A DNA stretch of 64,000 bases from Ilyonectria destructans (taxonomy: Eukaryota; Ascomycota; Sordariomycetes; Hypocreales; Nectriaceae). Below are positions 13,159-23,479 of the stretch, piece by piece. The DNA is taken from contig JAHEWK010000007.1 of NCBI GenBank assembly GCA_020740775.1, positions 3,038,001 to 3,102,000 of the forward strand, given 5' to 3'. How positions within the stretch are numbered: position 1 is the stretch's first letter; each line of letters starts with the position of its first letter. The notes under the pieces were generated by a model. It saw only the letters and a list, made by a program, of their open reading frames with translations, searched no databases and had not been told where the DNA came from. The translations under genes and the position numbers were made by a program.

Positions 13159-13343
13159 TGTTGGATCCGTTACGGTCAATTTGATCAATGCAATAGTGTC
13201 TTAATTGATGATGATGATCCCGATGACCCCTCCGGTCATCCGGACCGGCTGGAAGAGGGGTTATCTGACCCCCTTTATAACTAAGGTCCAGATATCAATC
13301 TACTGAAGGTTTCCTAATAAAGAGTCTCTCTCTCTCTCTAACA
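13159..13343 (-). mobile_element. Solo LTR of the 192-bp Ty1/copia family, inverted
   Basis: Begins TGTTGGATCC and ends CTCTAACA, and is the reverse complement of the LTRs at 13363-13554 and 19615-19806, with the (GA)n tract, the GACCTTAGTTAT block and the paired CCGG sites in the same order. It is slightly shorter because a few bases near the TGTT end are missing. It is essentially free of RIP changes. No matching target-site duplication is visible (TTAAC to the left, TTAGA to the right). It lies 19 bases from the next LTR and forms a long imperfect palindrome with it. Confidence 0.85.
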
Positions 13344-13362
13344 TTAGATTAATTTCGCTTAA

Positions 13363-13554
13363 TATTGGAGAGAGAGAGAGACCCTTTATTAGGAAACCTT
13401 CAGTAGATTGATATCTGGACCTTAGTTATAAAGGGGGTCAGATAACCCCTCTTCCAGCCGGTTTAAATAACTGAAGGGGTTATCGGGATTATTATTATTA
13501 ATTAAGATACTATTGCATTAATCAAATTAACTGTAATAGATCTATTAATTAACA
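13363..13554 (+). repeat. 5' LTR of the copia element
   Basis: 192 bp, starting TATTGG where the 3' LTR has TGTTGG, and ending TTAACA. The left half to about 13460 is nearly identical to the 3' LTR. The right half has many C-to-T and G-to-A differences on both strands, so the RIP boundary lies inside this LTR. Confidence 0.85.
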
Positions 13555-16139
13555 GTTAGATTTCTATAATAAAGCTATTTACGCTACAATCCGTATGGCT
13601 TTTATTATCTATTTTAAGATTAATTTACCTACTAATTTTACCCACTTTACGAATAATATAATATCCGCTAAAAATAATATATCTGCCGACTAAAAGGTCT
13701 TCCTTAGGGACCAAACAGATTGGGCAGATTGGGATAGGGACTGCCGGATAAGGGCAATTTCAGCTAAAGTCTGAGCCCTAATTAACCCGGATAGAGATAA
13801 TTAGGCTCTAGAAGAGCCAGTCAGACTAACCTTTAGCAGCTATTACTGCCGAATTTCTATACAGCGGATTGAGCCCGATTTACCCTGGACCTAACAGTCT
13901 AGTTAGACCCTTTCTATAATCCCGGTTATTATCTCTACATTAACTGATTCTATAGAGTAAGCTTAATTAATTTAAGAGCTAATAGCTAAAGATAAAGCTT
14001 TCTATTAGTCTGACTGTAGAAACTATAAGTAAGACTATAAGGAATATAAGTATTAATATTAGTAGATCTTTAAGGTTAGAATCTAAATATAAGAGACTAT
14101 CTTTAAGAAACAGCTTACTAGCTTTTATAATTCTAAATAGAATCTTAAATTTTAATATTCTAATTTAAGAAATAGTATTAAAGCCTTAATAACTAAATAG
14201 TAAAATAATACTCTAGAAAAATATTAAAAGATTCTATCTGCTATATTTAGAGCTTTTAAGAAATTCTCTAGCTAGCTAATAAATTAAAAGTAAGCTATAT
14301 ATTAGGCCTAAATAAAAGAGATTAAAAGCCTAAATAACCTAAATATATAGTTTAGTAACCTATATAATACTATTAATTTAGTTCTATTAAATTAGATTTT
14401 AAATTATTAAGGGATTTATTAAAAGAAGCTTAAAGATAAAATCCTAATAATTCAGACTGTAATTAAAAACCTATATATAGAGGTTAGCTAGAAAAGCTTA
14501 TAGAAGCTAGTTAAAGCTTTAGGCAGATTTAATAGAGAAAGAGCTTTTAGCTTAATCTATAGATAGAAGTTTAATTAAGATAATAATTAAAATTAAAATT
14601 AAAGTTAAGATAAGAAAAAAAAAGATTATTCTATTAAGATCCCTTAAGCTAAAGAGAAGAAATATAAATCTAATTAATCCAGCTTTAATAATAGAAAGAA
14701 AATTAAGAATAATAACTTAAATTAAGCTAATTTAATCTATAAGGCCTATAAAACTAAATAGTATAACTAGAAGAAATACTGTAATAAGTAATTAAGACTA
14801 TTTAGGCTAGCTAGTTATTAATAGAGGTACTTAAGAAGGGTCTAAATAAAATTAAAAAAAAGGTTAAAAATAGTATAAAAAGAGATATAGATTTTTACTT
14901 CTTTAGAGATTCTTTCTAGAAATTAAAAAGACTATAAGAACTTAAAATAGCTAGAAAGTCTATTAAATTATTACCTTTATTTTTAAGAGATTTATTTAAG
15001 TCTATTTTTAACTATTACTACTTTTCTTATTTAATTTCTATTTTTAATACCCCTTAAATATTAAGCTGCTATAAACTCTATTAAAGCCTTATTAGTAGAA
15101 TTTTCTATAACTAACTTAAGATTCTATTTAATAAGATACTTCTCTATTAGAAGATATAAGTTTTAAATCTATCTGACTTTATATATATAGTCTGATATAG
15201 CTTTAGGCTAACTATTTAAGATATTTATATAATAATCTTTTATATATCTCTTTTAAAGTAAGTTAATAAGTTAGGTATTATTCTTATCTTTTTCTACTGC
15301 TAAAATACTATTATATCTTTCTAATAAAAATTCCAATTTAATTCCAATTTAACTTTATTATTAAGAATAAAATAAAGCTTTAACTAGTTAATTTAAAGTA
15401 AAAAGCCTAACTTAAGAATTATAAGGCTAAATCTACTAAGTTAGATTAATTAAATTAAGAAGTTAGCTGCTATAATAATCTAATAACCTTAATTAAACTA
15501 GCTTTCTTAATATTAGAATATCTATTATAAATATTAGCTATTTTTAACTTTAGAATTATAATTTATATCTTTAATAAAATTAACTGGTTTTTAAAATATT
15601 AGCCTGCTAAATCTAATAATATTCTTATTACTAAAGAATATAAAATTCTAATTTAAGAATATAGTAAAGTTAATATTATAGCTAATAGACCTAAAAGCTT
15701 TAAAGTTATTACTTTAAATAATATAGCCTATTATTCTAACTTCTCTTATAATTTAATATTTCTATAAAAACTATAATAATAGAATTATTAGTAGAATATA
15801 TATTTAGCTTCTAACTATTTTAAATCTCTAAATAATCTAATTATATACTTTCTATTTAATTATTATAACTAATTTATTTTAAAATATATCTCTTTTAATA
15901 CTACCTTCTCTATTTAGTATAGCCAGTTTAATTTAATAACTTAACTTAAAATAACTAAATAAGATATATAATATTAGTATCATAAATTAGATTATTTAAA
16001 GCCTTAAGCTCTAAAAATACTAATTAATAAGATTATAGAAGCTTAAATTAAAAAGATTATAACTATTAGCTATAATAATTATAGTACTTTTAAGATTACT
16101 TAATAAATTAGCTGCTAGCTAAGGAACTTTCCAGCTAGA

Positions 16140-16547
16140 TATTACAGCTTAAAATAACCAGACAGTTAGGCCTAGTAGTAACTCTATAGATACCCACTTT
16201 TTCCGTCTAACTATATATAGAGCGTTGTATCCAGAATTATACCTACAATCCCAGATTGCTACAATTTAATACCTTATACAATCCAGGGAATACTGTTTAA
16301 TATATAAATATTCACTTAGTACTTTTATAGTAAATAGCCTTACCAGCTATTAATATAACTTAGTTATCTAGCTTACTATAGCAGCTATATATTACCAGAT
16401 ATAATATCCTTACTCTACTATATTACTCTATTTACAGTAACTATACTATAACTTATATATAATATTCTAATTCCTACTAGAATCCAAACCCTATAATCTG
16501 CGCCTATTTTATACTGACAGTTTAAAATAAGTATAGCTGTTATATTA
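16140..16547. repeat. Solo Ty3/gypsy-type LTR nested in the copia element
   Basis: About 408 bp, beginning TATTACAGC and ending GTTATATTA, like the LTRs at 52507-52929 and 60557-60974 (418-423 bp). It shares blocks such as AGCTATTAATATAACTTAG and ACCAGATATAATAT. It is less AT-rich than the copia sequence around it. The sequence has diverged from the other two copies, so family membership is likely but not certain. Confidence 0.6.
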
Positions 16548-18539
16548 GACTCAGTTTAAAACTAGTAATTAATTTCTATAATCTAAATAAAAATCCTAAT
16601 AGATATAGCAGTCTATTACTAATAATAGACTGCTATTTCAGTTATATTTGAAACTTCTATTTTAAAATTAAAAAGCAGATTAAGCTTATTAAAGTTTTTA
16701 GGAACTTTTTAAGCTATTTTCTTTATTATTTTAAGTTAAAGCTGCTAGTAGTTAAATATAATAGAGAAATTCTAGAAAAATTAAAAAAACTATTTCTATT
16801 TAATATATCAGCTTCTTATTAAAATAAATATTATTATAGAGTTAATAGCTATAAATATAGCTACTTAAAATAGCAGTATTAAGCTATTTAATAAGGTTAT
16901 TAAAATTAAAATAAAAGCTCTATAATTAGAAGCTTAATTTTCCTTCTTTTTTTAAGTTAAGATTTATTAAGCTGCTATTTATCTATATAATTAAACTCTT
17001 AAGGTAATTAATAACTGAAATACTCTATATATTTAATTCTATATAGTAATAATCTAATAGAATAACTATAGTTAGAGAAATAAGATTCTCTATTTAAATT
17101 ACCTAAAGGTTTATAGATATAAGATATTTACTATAACTTAAAATACCTTAAAAAGTAAAAAGAAGCAGTAAAAACTAAATTTCTATATTTAGATTAGCTA
17201 TCTTATAGAATATCAGTTAATTAATATCTATTAAATTTAAAACTCTTTTACTAAAAAGATTATCTCTACTAAAGATATTATTTTTAATAAAGATAACTAA
17301 TTTAATAGAGATATTAACTAGATATAGAATAATCTATTATATATTAGCAGAAAGAAATTAAACTAATAGCTAAATTAAATAGAAAAGCCTTAACTAAATT
17401 AGATACTAAAAGAAATAGCTAGTAAATTAATCTTTAGGTAAAATTAAAATTACTATAAAAATTAAAATAATATCTATAATAAGAATTAAAATAATTCTAT
17501 TAATTTAAATTTTAGAAATTAGATTAATAGTATTAATTTTATTTTATATAATAAAAATAAAAATATAGAGATAATATCTTTAGAGGCTAAATCTAATTAA
17601 CTTACTAAAATTATAAAGCTTTTTAGTAATAAAGTTATAGAAGAATCTTATTAAGAAAAGCTAAAAAAAGAATATAATACTAATAATAGCAGTTAGTTTA
17701 AATTTTTTAAAGCTTATAATTAAAACTATCTAACTTTTATATCTTTACTACTAGTAGCTCTTTTAGTAATAATAATTTAAAATAACTTAAATCTATTAGA
17801 TAGATTAAATTCTTAGAATTTTAAAGTCTTTAGAGTTAAATAGTTTAATATTTAAAAAGCTGCCTTTAATACTAAAAGACTAACTAGCCTAATTAGTACT
17901 TTTAATAAAAAGATTATTAATAAGGTTAAGCTGTAATATCTATTAAAGAAATTTAAATCTATTTATTACAGTTAGCTTTTATAGTTATTATAGTACTATT
18001 AAAATCTTTAGAATTATCTAATAGGTAATTAATTTAAATAGGCTAAATAAAACTACTTATAAAGTTATAGAAAAATAGAGTTTTAAATTAAAATTAATTA
18101 AAATAACTTTAAAACTCTAGAAAAATAAACTCTTAATTATATATAGATTTATATCTATAAGCTAAATAAATATAGCTACTTTTTTAAGTATAAAGTTAAA
18201 TTAGTTATTTAAAAAAAACTAATAGCTAAAAAAGCTAGATAAAGAGATTTATATTTTAACTCTAGTTGGATAGTTATTTTAGTTTTTAATAGCTATAGCA
18301 GCTTAATTTAATTTAAATTTTATATAATATAATATAGTTAATATCTTTATTAAATTAAACTATTAAATTCTAATAAAATTACTACTAAAATATAAATTAA
18401 ATAGAAAGATTCTACTAATTTAAAAAGCTCTATATAAACTATAAGAATTTCTTCTTTTTTAGCTAAAAAAACTTATAGCTATATTAAAAGAGTTAAACTT
18501 TAAGTCAGTTTAATATAAGCTCTATTATATAATAAGAAA

Positions 18540-19572
18540 TAGAATTATTATCTTTTTCTATATTAATAATATTATTTTTATCTACTATAAGAAAAAAAGG
18601 CTAGAGGTTAAAATAGCTATAGTTAAACTTAAAGTCTATTATAAGCTAATTAATAAATAGAATTTTTAGTAGTTTCTAAAAATTAAAATTATTTAGAATT
18701 ATAAAGTTAATTTAATCTAGCTATTTTAATCTTTATATTTTAATAAGATTACTAACCTAATAAATAACTTAAATTAATAGTATAAAACTTCTATAATAAA
18801 AAACCCTCTTTAATTCTATAAGAAATAGACTTTAATTTCCTTAGTAAGATAATACTAATAGATAATTAGATTAATTCTCTATACTATAGTTATAATCCGG
18901 CTTAATATAGCTTTTACTATATTATAGCTAGCTAGATTTAATTTAAATCCAGAACTAAATTATTATAAAGCTATAAATTAAGCTTTTTTATATCTTAAGA
19001 AAACTAGCAGTTTAGCCTTTTAATTCAGCTAAGATAATTAGTTTCTTATAGCTAGTAATACTTTCTATATAGATAACTCTAACTGGAAAAGCTCTTAAGC
19101 CTATATTATAAGACTATTTAGAGGAACGATTAGATAGAGAGCTAATAAGCAGGCTATAGTTACTATATCTATAACTAAAGCCGAGCTTCTAGCTCTATCT
19201 TAAGCAGCCAGCAAGGCTATATTTATTTCCCGGCTAGTTAAAGAGCTAGGGATCCAGCTGGAAGAGGAAAAAATCCATATCCTATATAATAACCTTCAGA
19301 CGATCCGTCTAATCTATTAAGATATTAGCAAGCTACAGATTAAGCTACATCATATTGATATATATAATTATTAGTTAAGGCAGGAAGCTTAGAGGAATAG
19401 GATTACAGTAGACTACATCAGTATAGAGGATATAATTGCTGATGGTCTCACTAAGGTTCTAGCCGGCCCGACATTTCAAAGATCAGTCGAACAGCTAGGC
19501 TTGGTCGATATTGCAGACCGGCTAGGGCAAAGGAAGATAAAGGACCTAATGGATAACGATCTAGAGATATAA
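18540..19572 (+). pseudogene. copia pol, C-terminal part (RT active site and RNase H)
   Basis: The plus-strand frame carries FFYINN (RT, YVDD-type site), then after about 500 bases A-D-N-S-N-W, E-L-L-A-L-S-x-A-A, a D-x-x-x-I-R-L-I segment and L-H-H-I-D-I, the hallmarks of copia RNase H. The last 120 bases (to TAA at 19570-19572) are open and normal in composition, ending L-M-D-N-D-L-E-I. Upstream stops are mostly TAG and TAA where Gln or Trp codons are expected. It is inactive because both catalytic Asp codons of the RT site are altered. Confidence 0.8.
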
Positions 19573-19614
19573 AGAGGGCAGCTTCAACCTCATCAGCTTC
19601 AAGCTGGCGGGGTA

Positions 19615-19806
19615 TGTTGGAGAGAGAGAGAGACCCTTTATTAGGAAACCTTCAGTAGATTGATATCCGGACCTTAGTTATGAAGGGGGTCAGATAACCC
19701 CTCTTCCAGCCGGTCCGGATGACCGGAGGGGTCATCGGGATCATCATCATCAATTAAGACACTATTGCATTGATCAAATTGACCGTAACGGATCCATCAT
19801 CTAACA
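19615..19806 (+). repeat. 3' LTR of the copia element
   Basis: 192 bp from TGTTGG to CTAACA with intact CpG sites. It contains a (GA)n tract, paired CCGG sites and an ATC repeat. It is the best-preserved member of the family in the window and the reference for the other copies at 13159, 13363, 50737 and 52110. Confidence 0.9.
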
Positions 19807-19808
19807 TA

Positions 19809-20153
19809 ATGTTAAATATCTACTTAGGAGGAAACATTGGCAACGCACTGTATTCTTCTTCACCTACTCAGCTTTCAAAGTTCCATCGAACCTACTTCTC
19901 AAGAAACTTCGACCAAGCGTCTGGCTACCGATTACTTTGAATTGCTTGTGCGTTGTTTGGTTCCGTCTCTTGCATCTACCGAGCCGCGATCGCTGACTTG
20001 CCAGATTACCAGTTGTCTTGGAGCTCGGGTCAGAAATGGACTGGTGAATTTGAATGGGAAACTGGGAGGGGATCATGTCGGGATAAGTGCACCAAACAGT
20101 GTGACCCAACGAGCCTGGCCTTCTTCATGGCTAGATTGGTAGATACTGTGTAG
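19809..20153 (+). pseudogene. Possible broken small gene abutting the copia LTR
   Basis: A frame starting with ATG three bases after the LTR runs to TAG at 20151-20153 with a single TGA at 19938-19940. Without that stop it would encode 114 residues of reasonable composition, including a Cys-rich G-S-C-R-D-K-C-T-K-Q-C segment near the end. The TGA could be a mutated Trp codon. I do not recognise the protein. The frame may be chance, since the 3' untranslated region of the neighbouring minus-strand gene must also fall here. Confidence 0.22.
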
Positions 20154-20281
20154 CGATTGCTTCGAGCTCCCTTTTGTAAGGTTAGCCTGTGTCTACCGGA
20201 TAAAATTTCAAGCACCTAAGCACCTACAACGGCCAAGTTTTATACACCATTTCTTCTCAGCCCAGCATGGCACCGTGTCTA

Positions 20282-20988
20282 CTATTTCCGATACCATATC
20301 CTAGTTGTCCTCGACCGCCGTATTTTGTTCTGCAGCTGAAATACGCCATATAACAGCGCCTCGGACGTGGGCGGACAACCTGGCACGTAAATGTCGACGG
20401 GTATAATCCGGTCCACGCCCTTGACGACACTGTAGCTGTAGTGGTAGTATCCGCCACTATTCGCACAGCTGCCCATGCTTATGACCCACTTCGGATCAGG
20501 CATCTGGTCGTAGCACTGCCGGACCGCTGGGGCCATCTTATTCGTGACGGTGCCAGCAACAATCATAATATCGGCTTGGCGGGGAGAGGCGCGAAAGATA
20601 ATTCCCAAGCGGTCTTGGTCGTATCGTGGCATCGAAGAGTGCATCATCTCGATGCTGCAGCACGCGAGGCCAAACGACAGCGGCCACATGGAGCCATTCC
20701 TTGCCCAGTTGACAAGTTGGTCCATCCCGGTCCTGAAATATTGAAGAGGACTTTGGTCAGAATTTTCCTCCTTCGTGAATCTGATCTGGCAGTATCAAGG
20801 GGTTGGTACAGAACGTGTTCTACCAAGCTAGTTGGTTTAAGCTCTCGAGGTACGAGTTGGGTAGTCGAACTTGTCTTCTCGCGCACCGCATCTGAGTAGG
20901 GCCGACGATCGCGAGTGCCGGAATGGACGATCGAGTTTGGGTACGAGATGAGTCGTGCTGCTGCAAGGTGACGCACTGGTGCAATCAT
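20282..20988 (-). CDS. NDUFS7: Mitochondrial complex I PSST/20-kDa subunit (NDUFS7/NuoB family), two exons
   Basis: Subunit of NADH:ubiquinone oxidoreductase that holds the terminal [4Fe-4S] cluster N2 and forms part of the quinone pocket. Exon 1 is 20988-20854 and exon 2 is 20785-20282. The 68-bp intron (GTACCT...GCCAG) joins in phase 0 and gives 212 aa; an in-frame ATG six codons upstream (21006) is an alternative start. Residues 1-45 are Arg/Ser/Ala-rich with few acids, fitting a mitochondrial presequence. All four N2 ligands are present: C87-C88 in LACCS, C152 in GSCAN, C182 in PGCPP. Length is near the usual 210-230 aa. It departs from highly conserved positions: GSCANSGG for GSCANGGG, KGVDR for [13 protein letters not shown] for HLSTPRYD. 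It is head-to-head with the regulator at 21303. It could be the sole copy, but the divergence suggests a paralogue. Confidence 0.9.
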
Positions 20989-21302
20989 CTTGGCTAAATT
21001 TATCATGATTAGTGAGTGAGTGAGTGTGATGGTTGGGTGAGCGATGCCTAGTGAGTGTACTGACGATTCGTTGCCTTCGAGAGAAGCATGATAGGAAATG
21101 ACTGGATACACTTCCACGCCCGACCAAAAAGACGCGAGGAATATATAGGTCTCAAACATGATCCTGACCTCCCGATTTATACGTTTTACACGAGTGGCCC
21201 GCGGGTGGAGATGGATATCGGGAAATTCACACATCGTCATCCCCCGTTTGTGTGGTTGCCCCACCGTGATGCTTCTAGCGTCGGGAAAAACACTCATCGA
21301 AT
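20989..21302. promoter_or_regulatory. Shared divergent promoter between the PSST gene and the regulator
   Basis: 314 bp separate the two start codons, which face away from each other. An AATATATAGG TATA-like stretch lies near 21138-21147, about 155 bases before the regulator start. A (GTGA)n-like run sits at 21012-21027, close to the PSST start. No binding site for a specific regulator could be assigned. The compact arrangement makes joint control of the two genes plausible. Confidence 0.45.
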
Positions 21303-23256
21303 TTGACTGTCTCGACTCATCCACTGCTCACGTCACCGGAGCCGATCCGAGAAATGGCTTCACCGGAGGCTTCCGAGTGTCTGATCTGTCGTCTTCCGTT
21401 TGCGCACGCCAATTCAATTGACCGGGCCGCATGCCCTTTCTGCAACCGAACCTTTAGTCGAGTGGACGGCGCTCGACGGCACGCAAAGAGCTGCCCTGCT
21501 AAGGGGAACCGCCCTCTGCCGCCAGATGCGAAGCGTGGTAGGAAATTACACGCTTGTGACGCATGCTCGCGTATCAAGGTCTCGTGCAATGCGAAGATAC
21601 CGTGCCAGAGATGCTCCTCCCGAAATCTGGCTTGCTCCTACGCACGTCTTTGCACGGATCCAGCGCACTTACGGGGATCCGGCCGGAATAAAGACCGTCC
21701 ACAACTCACCGAGACCTTCTCTGCGTTGCGTTTCCTGCTTAACTGCACTGACCCAGGGGTGAATTTTGTCAACGATGTGTTGGTTGCTGGAGAACCGGAA
21801 CGTGATCCAGTGACGCCAGCGGCTTGGGATCAGTTTTCCGTCAACAGCACAGGCCATGACACGATCGACCCGCGACTTTTATTTTTGGGTTTCATCGATC
21901 CATATTTCGGCATGTCGTTGGATTGCGATGGCATTTATGACGTTGGATCTTCTAGAGACATAGCCTTAACGCTGCCTGCTACTCCAAACGACGGCCTTGC
22001 AGCACAAGTCTGTCTCTTGGAAGCCGACCTTCAGCATTTGATCGACAGCCAGTCAAGTTTTCAGCACGTCACCTTCCAGGATTCTTTCAAAGAGTTCTTT
22101 ACCTGCACCAATTTCCATAGGCTCATGATGGTCTTCTTCCGCAGGCAGCAGCTGTTGGCTGGGATGATACACTGGCCGACTTTCGACCCGAGCAAGGTGG
22201 ACCTGGGTCTGCTCTTAGCAATCGCCCTATGTGGCCTGGCCTACTCCTATAAATCAGCAGAGTCTTTGGAATTTGCTCCCACCGCGGGGGTCATACAGAA
22301 ACTGGCGGAGAAATATATCTTCAGACGGCTGAAGCAATGTCGTGGTCGAGACGAATCTCGCCTGGCGCTTGAAGGATGTCAAGCCGCGTACCTGATGATC
22401 ATCCTCCAAATCGGCGTAAACGACGGTGAAACTCGTCGAAGAGCCATTACTAAACGACAACCAGCACTCGTGGACGCGTTGAGAAGACTAGGCATGATAA
22501 GTAGCAAGCCCTACTCGCCAACGCTGAAGGCCGGCTGGCACGCCTTTGCCTACCGAGAGTCCTGCACCAGACTCGTGGCATGGGCTTTCTTTACTGATGG
22601 GCTGCTGGCTCTTTTTTGCAGTAGCCCGCCGAATACGACCGTGTCGGAGATGTCCGGCGATCTCCCTTGCCGAGATGAGTTGTGGGATGCCGACTGTTCA
22701 ACAAGCTTTGCAGCAGAGCAGAACGAAGGAGAACCGCTCTTGCAGCCTCCATCCATGAAGGATTTAGTGGCAGCTTTGTTAGATGACGAGTGGGAAGATA
22801 ACCCAACTGCTGCTTACCAAAGTCTGACCGTTTTCCATCTCTATGCTGCTATCGGGGGTGTGTATTTGGACTGCCATCGCGTCACCCGGACGAGTTGTGC
22901 TAACCCCCATTGAAATAGCATTTCAGTTTGTACTCTTCAACTACCGGGCCAATATACTGCCAAGGAGTTTTGGTTCCGTTTTGTTGCGCGCGTTGAATCG
23001 GTGGGAGCTTCTGTGGTCCGTTGCCATTAATCAGGTTGCTCCTGGCCAACAAGGCTGGCTTGGTGTTGCAAAGTATTCTCCGGAGTTTGCCTTGATATCA
23101 AGAAGGATTGTCGAAGTTTGCAACACGGAGGAAGGAAGGCGCTCGAAATACCTGCAATGTACGGCAGAGTATGATCTCCAAGTTTTTCACGAATTCATGC
23201 TGCAGCATGGTTCGACCAATACGGCTGCTACTACTAAACTTAGAGGCGCCTTCTAA
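21303..23256 (+). CDS. Fungal transcription factor with zinc finger plus Zn2Cys6 cluster, two exons
   Basis: Exon 1 is 21303-22857 and exon 2 is 22919-23256. The 61-bp intron has GTGTGT, a CTAAC branch site and ATAG, and joins in phase 1, giving about 630 aa. An ATG at 21354 is an alternative start. Residues 44-64 form a C2HC-type finger (C44, C47, H60, C64). Residues 85-111 are a canonical Zn2Cys6 cluster (C85, C88, C95, C101, C104, C111), giving two DNA-binding modules in tandem. A middle region around 270-320 (F-H-R-L-M-M-V-F-F-R, H-W-P-T-F-D-P) matches the fungal_trans domain (PF04082). A nuclear sequence-specific regulator is expected. It diverges from the PSST gene through 314 bp, so that gene is a candidate target. 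The frame is clean, with no RIP stops. Confidence 0.88.
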
Positions 23257-23479
23257 GTCTTTTGATAGTCCAGTCTGGAATCATACTTTGGGAGTTTCAC
23301 GAGCATCCACACAGCGAAGCAAAATCCCATCCCAACCAACAGACTGTCACATCAGCAATTTCTAACGGCATGTACTTGAAATACTGGGTCAGTCACAGCC
23401 GAATAAGCCTTACGGCGTATTGTAGTGATATTGGATGATTATTGTTTGCTTAGCTCCCAACGGCCAAGAAAAGTGTAGC

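Larger units (their letters stand above)
13363..19806 (+). mobile_element. Ty1/copia LTR retrotransposon, RIP-degraded (6.4 kb)
   Basis: Two direct 192-bp LTRs bound the element. Pol is in copia order on the plus strand. The reverse transcriptase active site reads YINN at 18559-18570, where the family has YVDD, two Asp-to-Asn changes as RIP produces. RNase H follows at about 19060-19480, with E-L-L-A-L-S and L-H-H-I-D-I motifs matching the copia RNase H pattern, and a polypurine-like GGCGGGG just before the 3' LTR. Stops are frequent before about 19100, and the 3' end of pol is nearly clean. A Ty3-type solo LTR interrupts it at 16140-16547. No target duplication is seen (CTTAA versus TAATG), so the ends may be rearranged. 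Confidence 0.85.

Noticed and set aside
20644..21324. 226-codon minus-strand frame as a separate gene
   Set aside because: Its middle part is exon 1 of the PSST gene followed by the unspliced intron and an out-of-frame reading of exon 2. The rest is promoter sequence.
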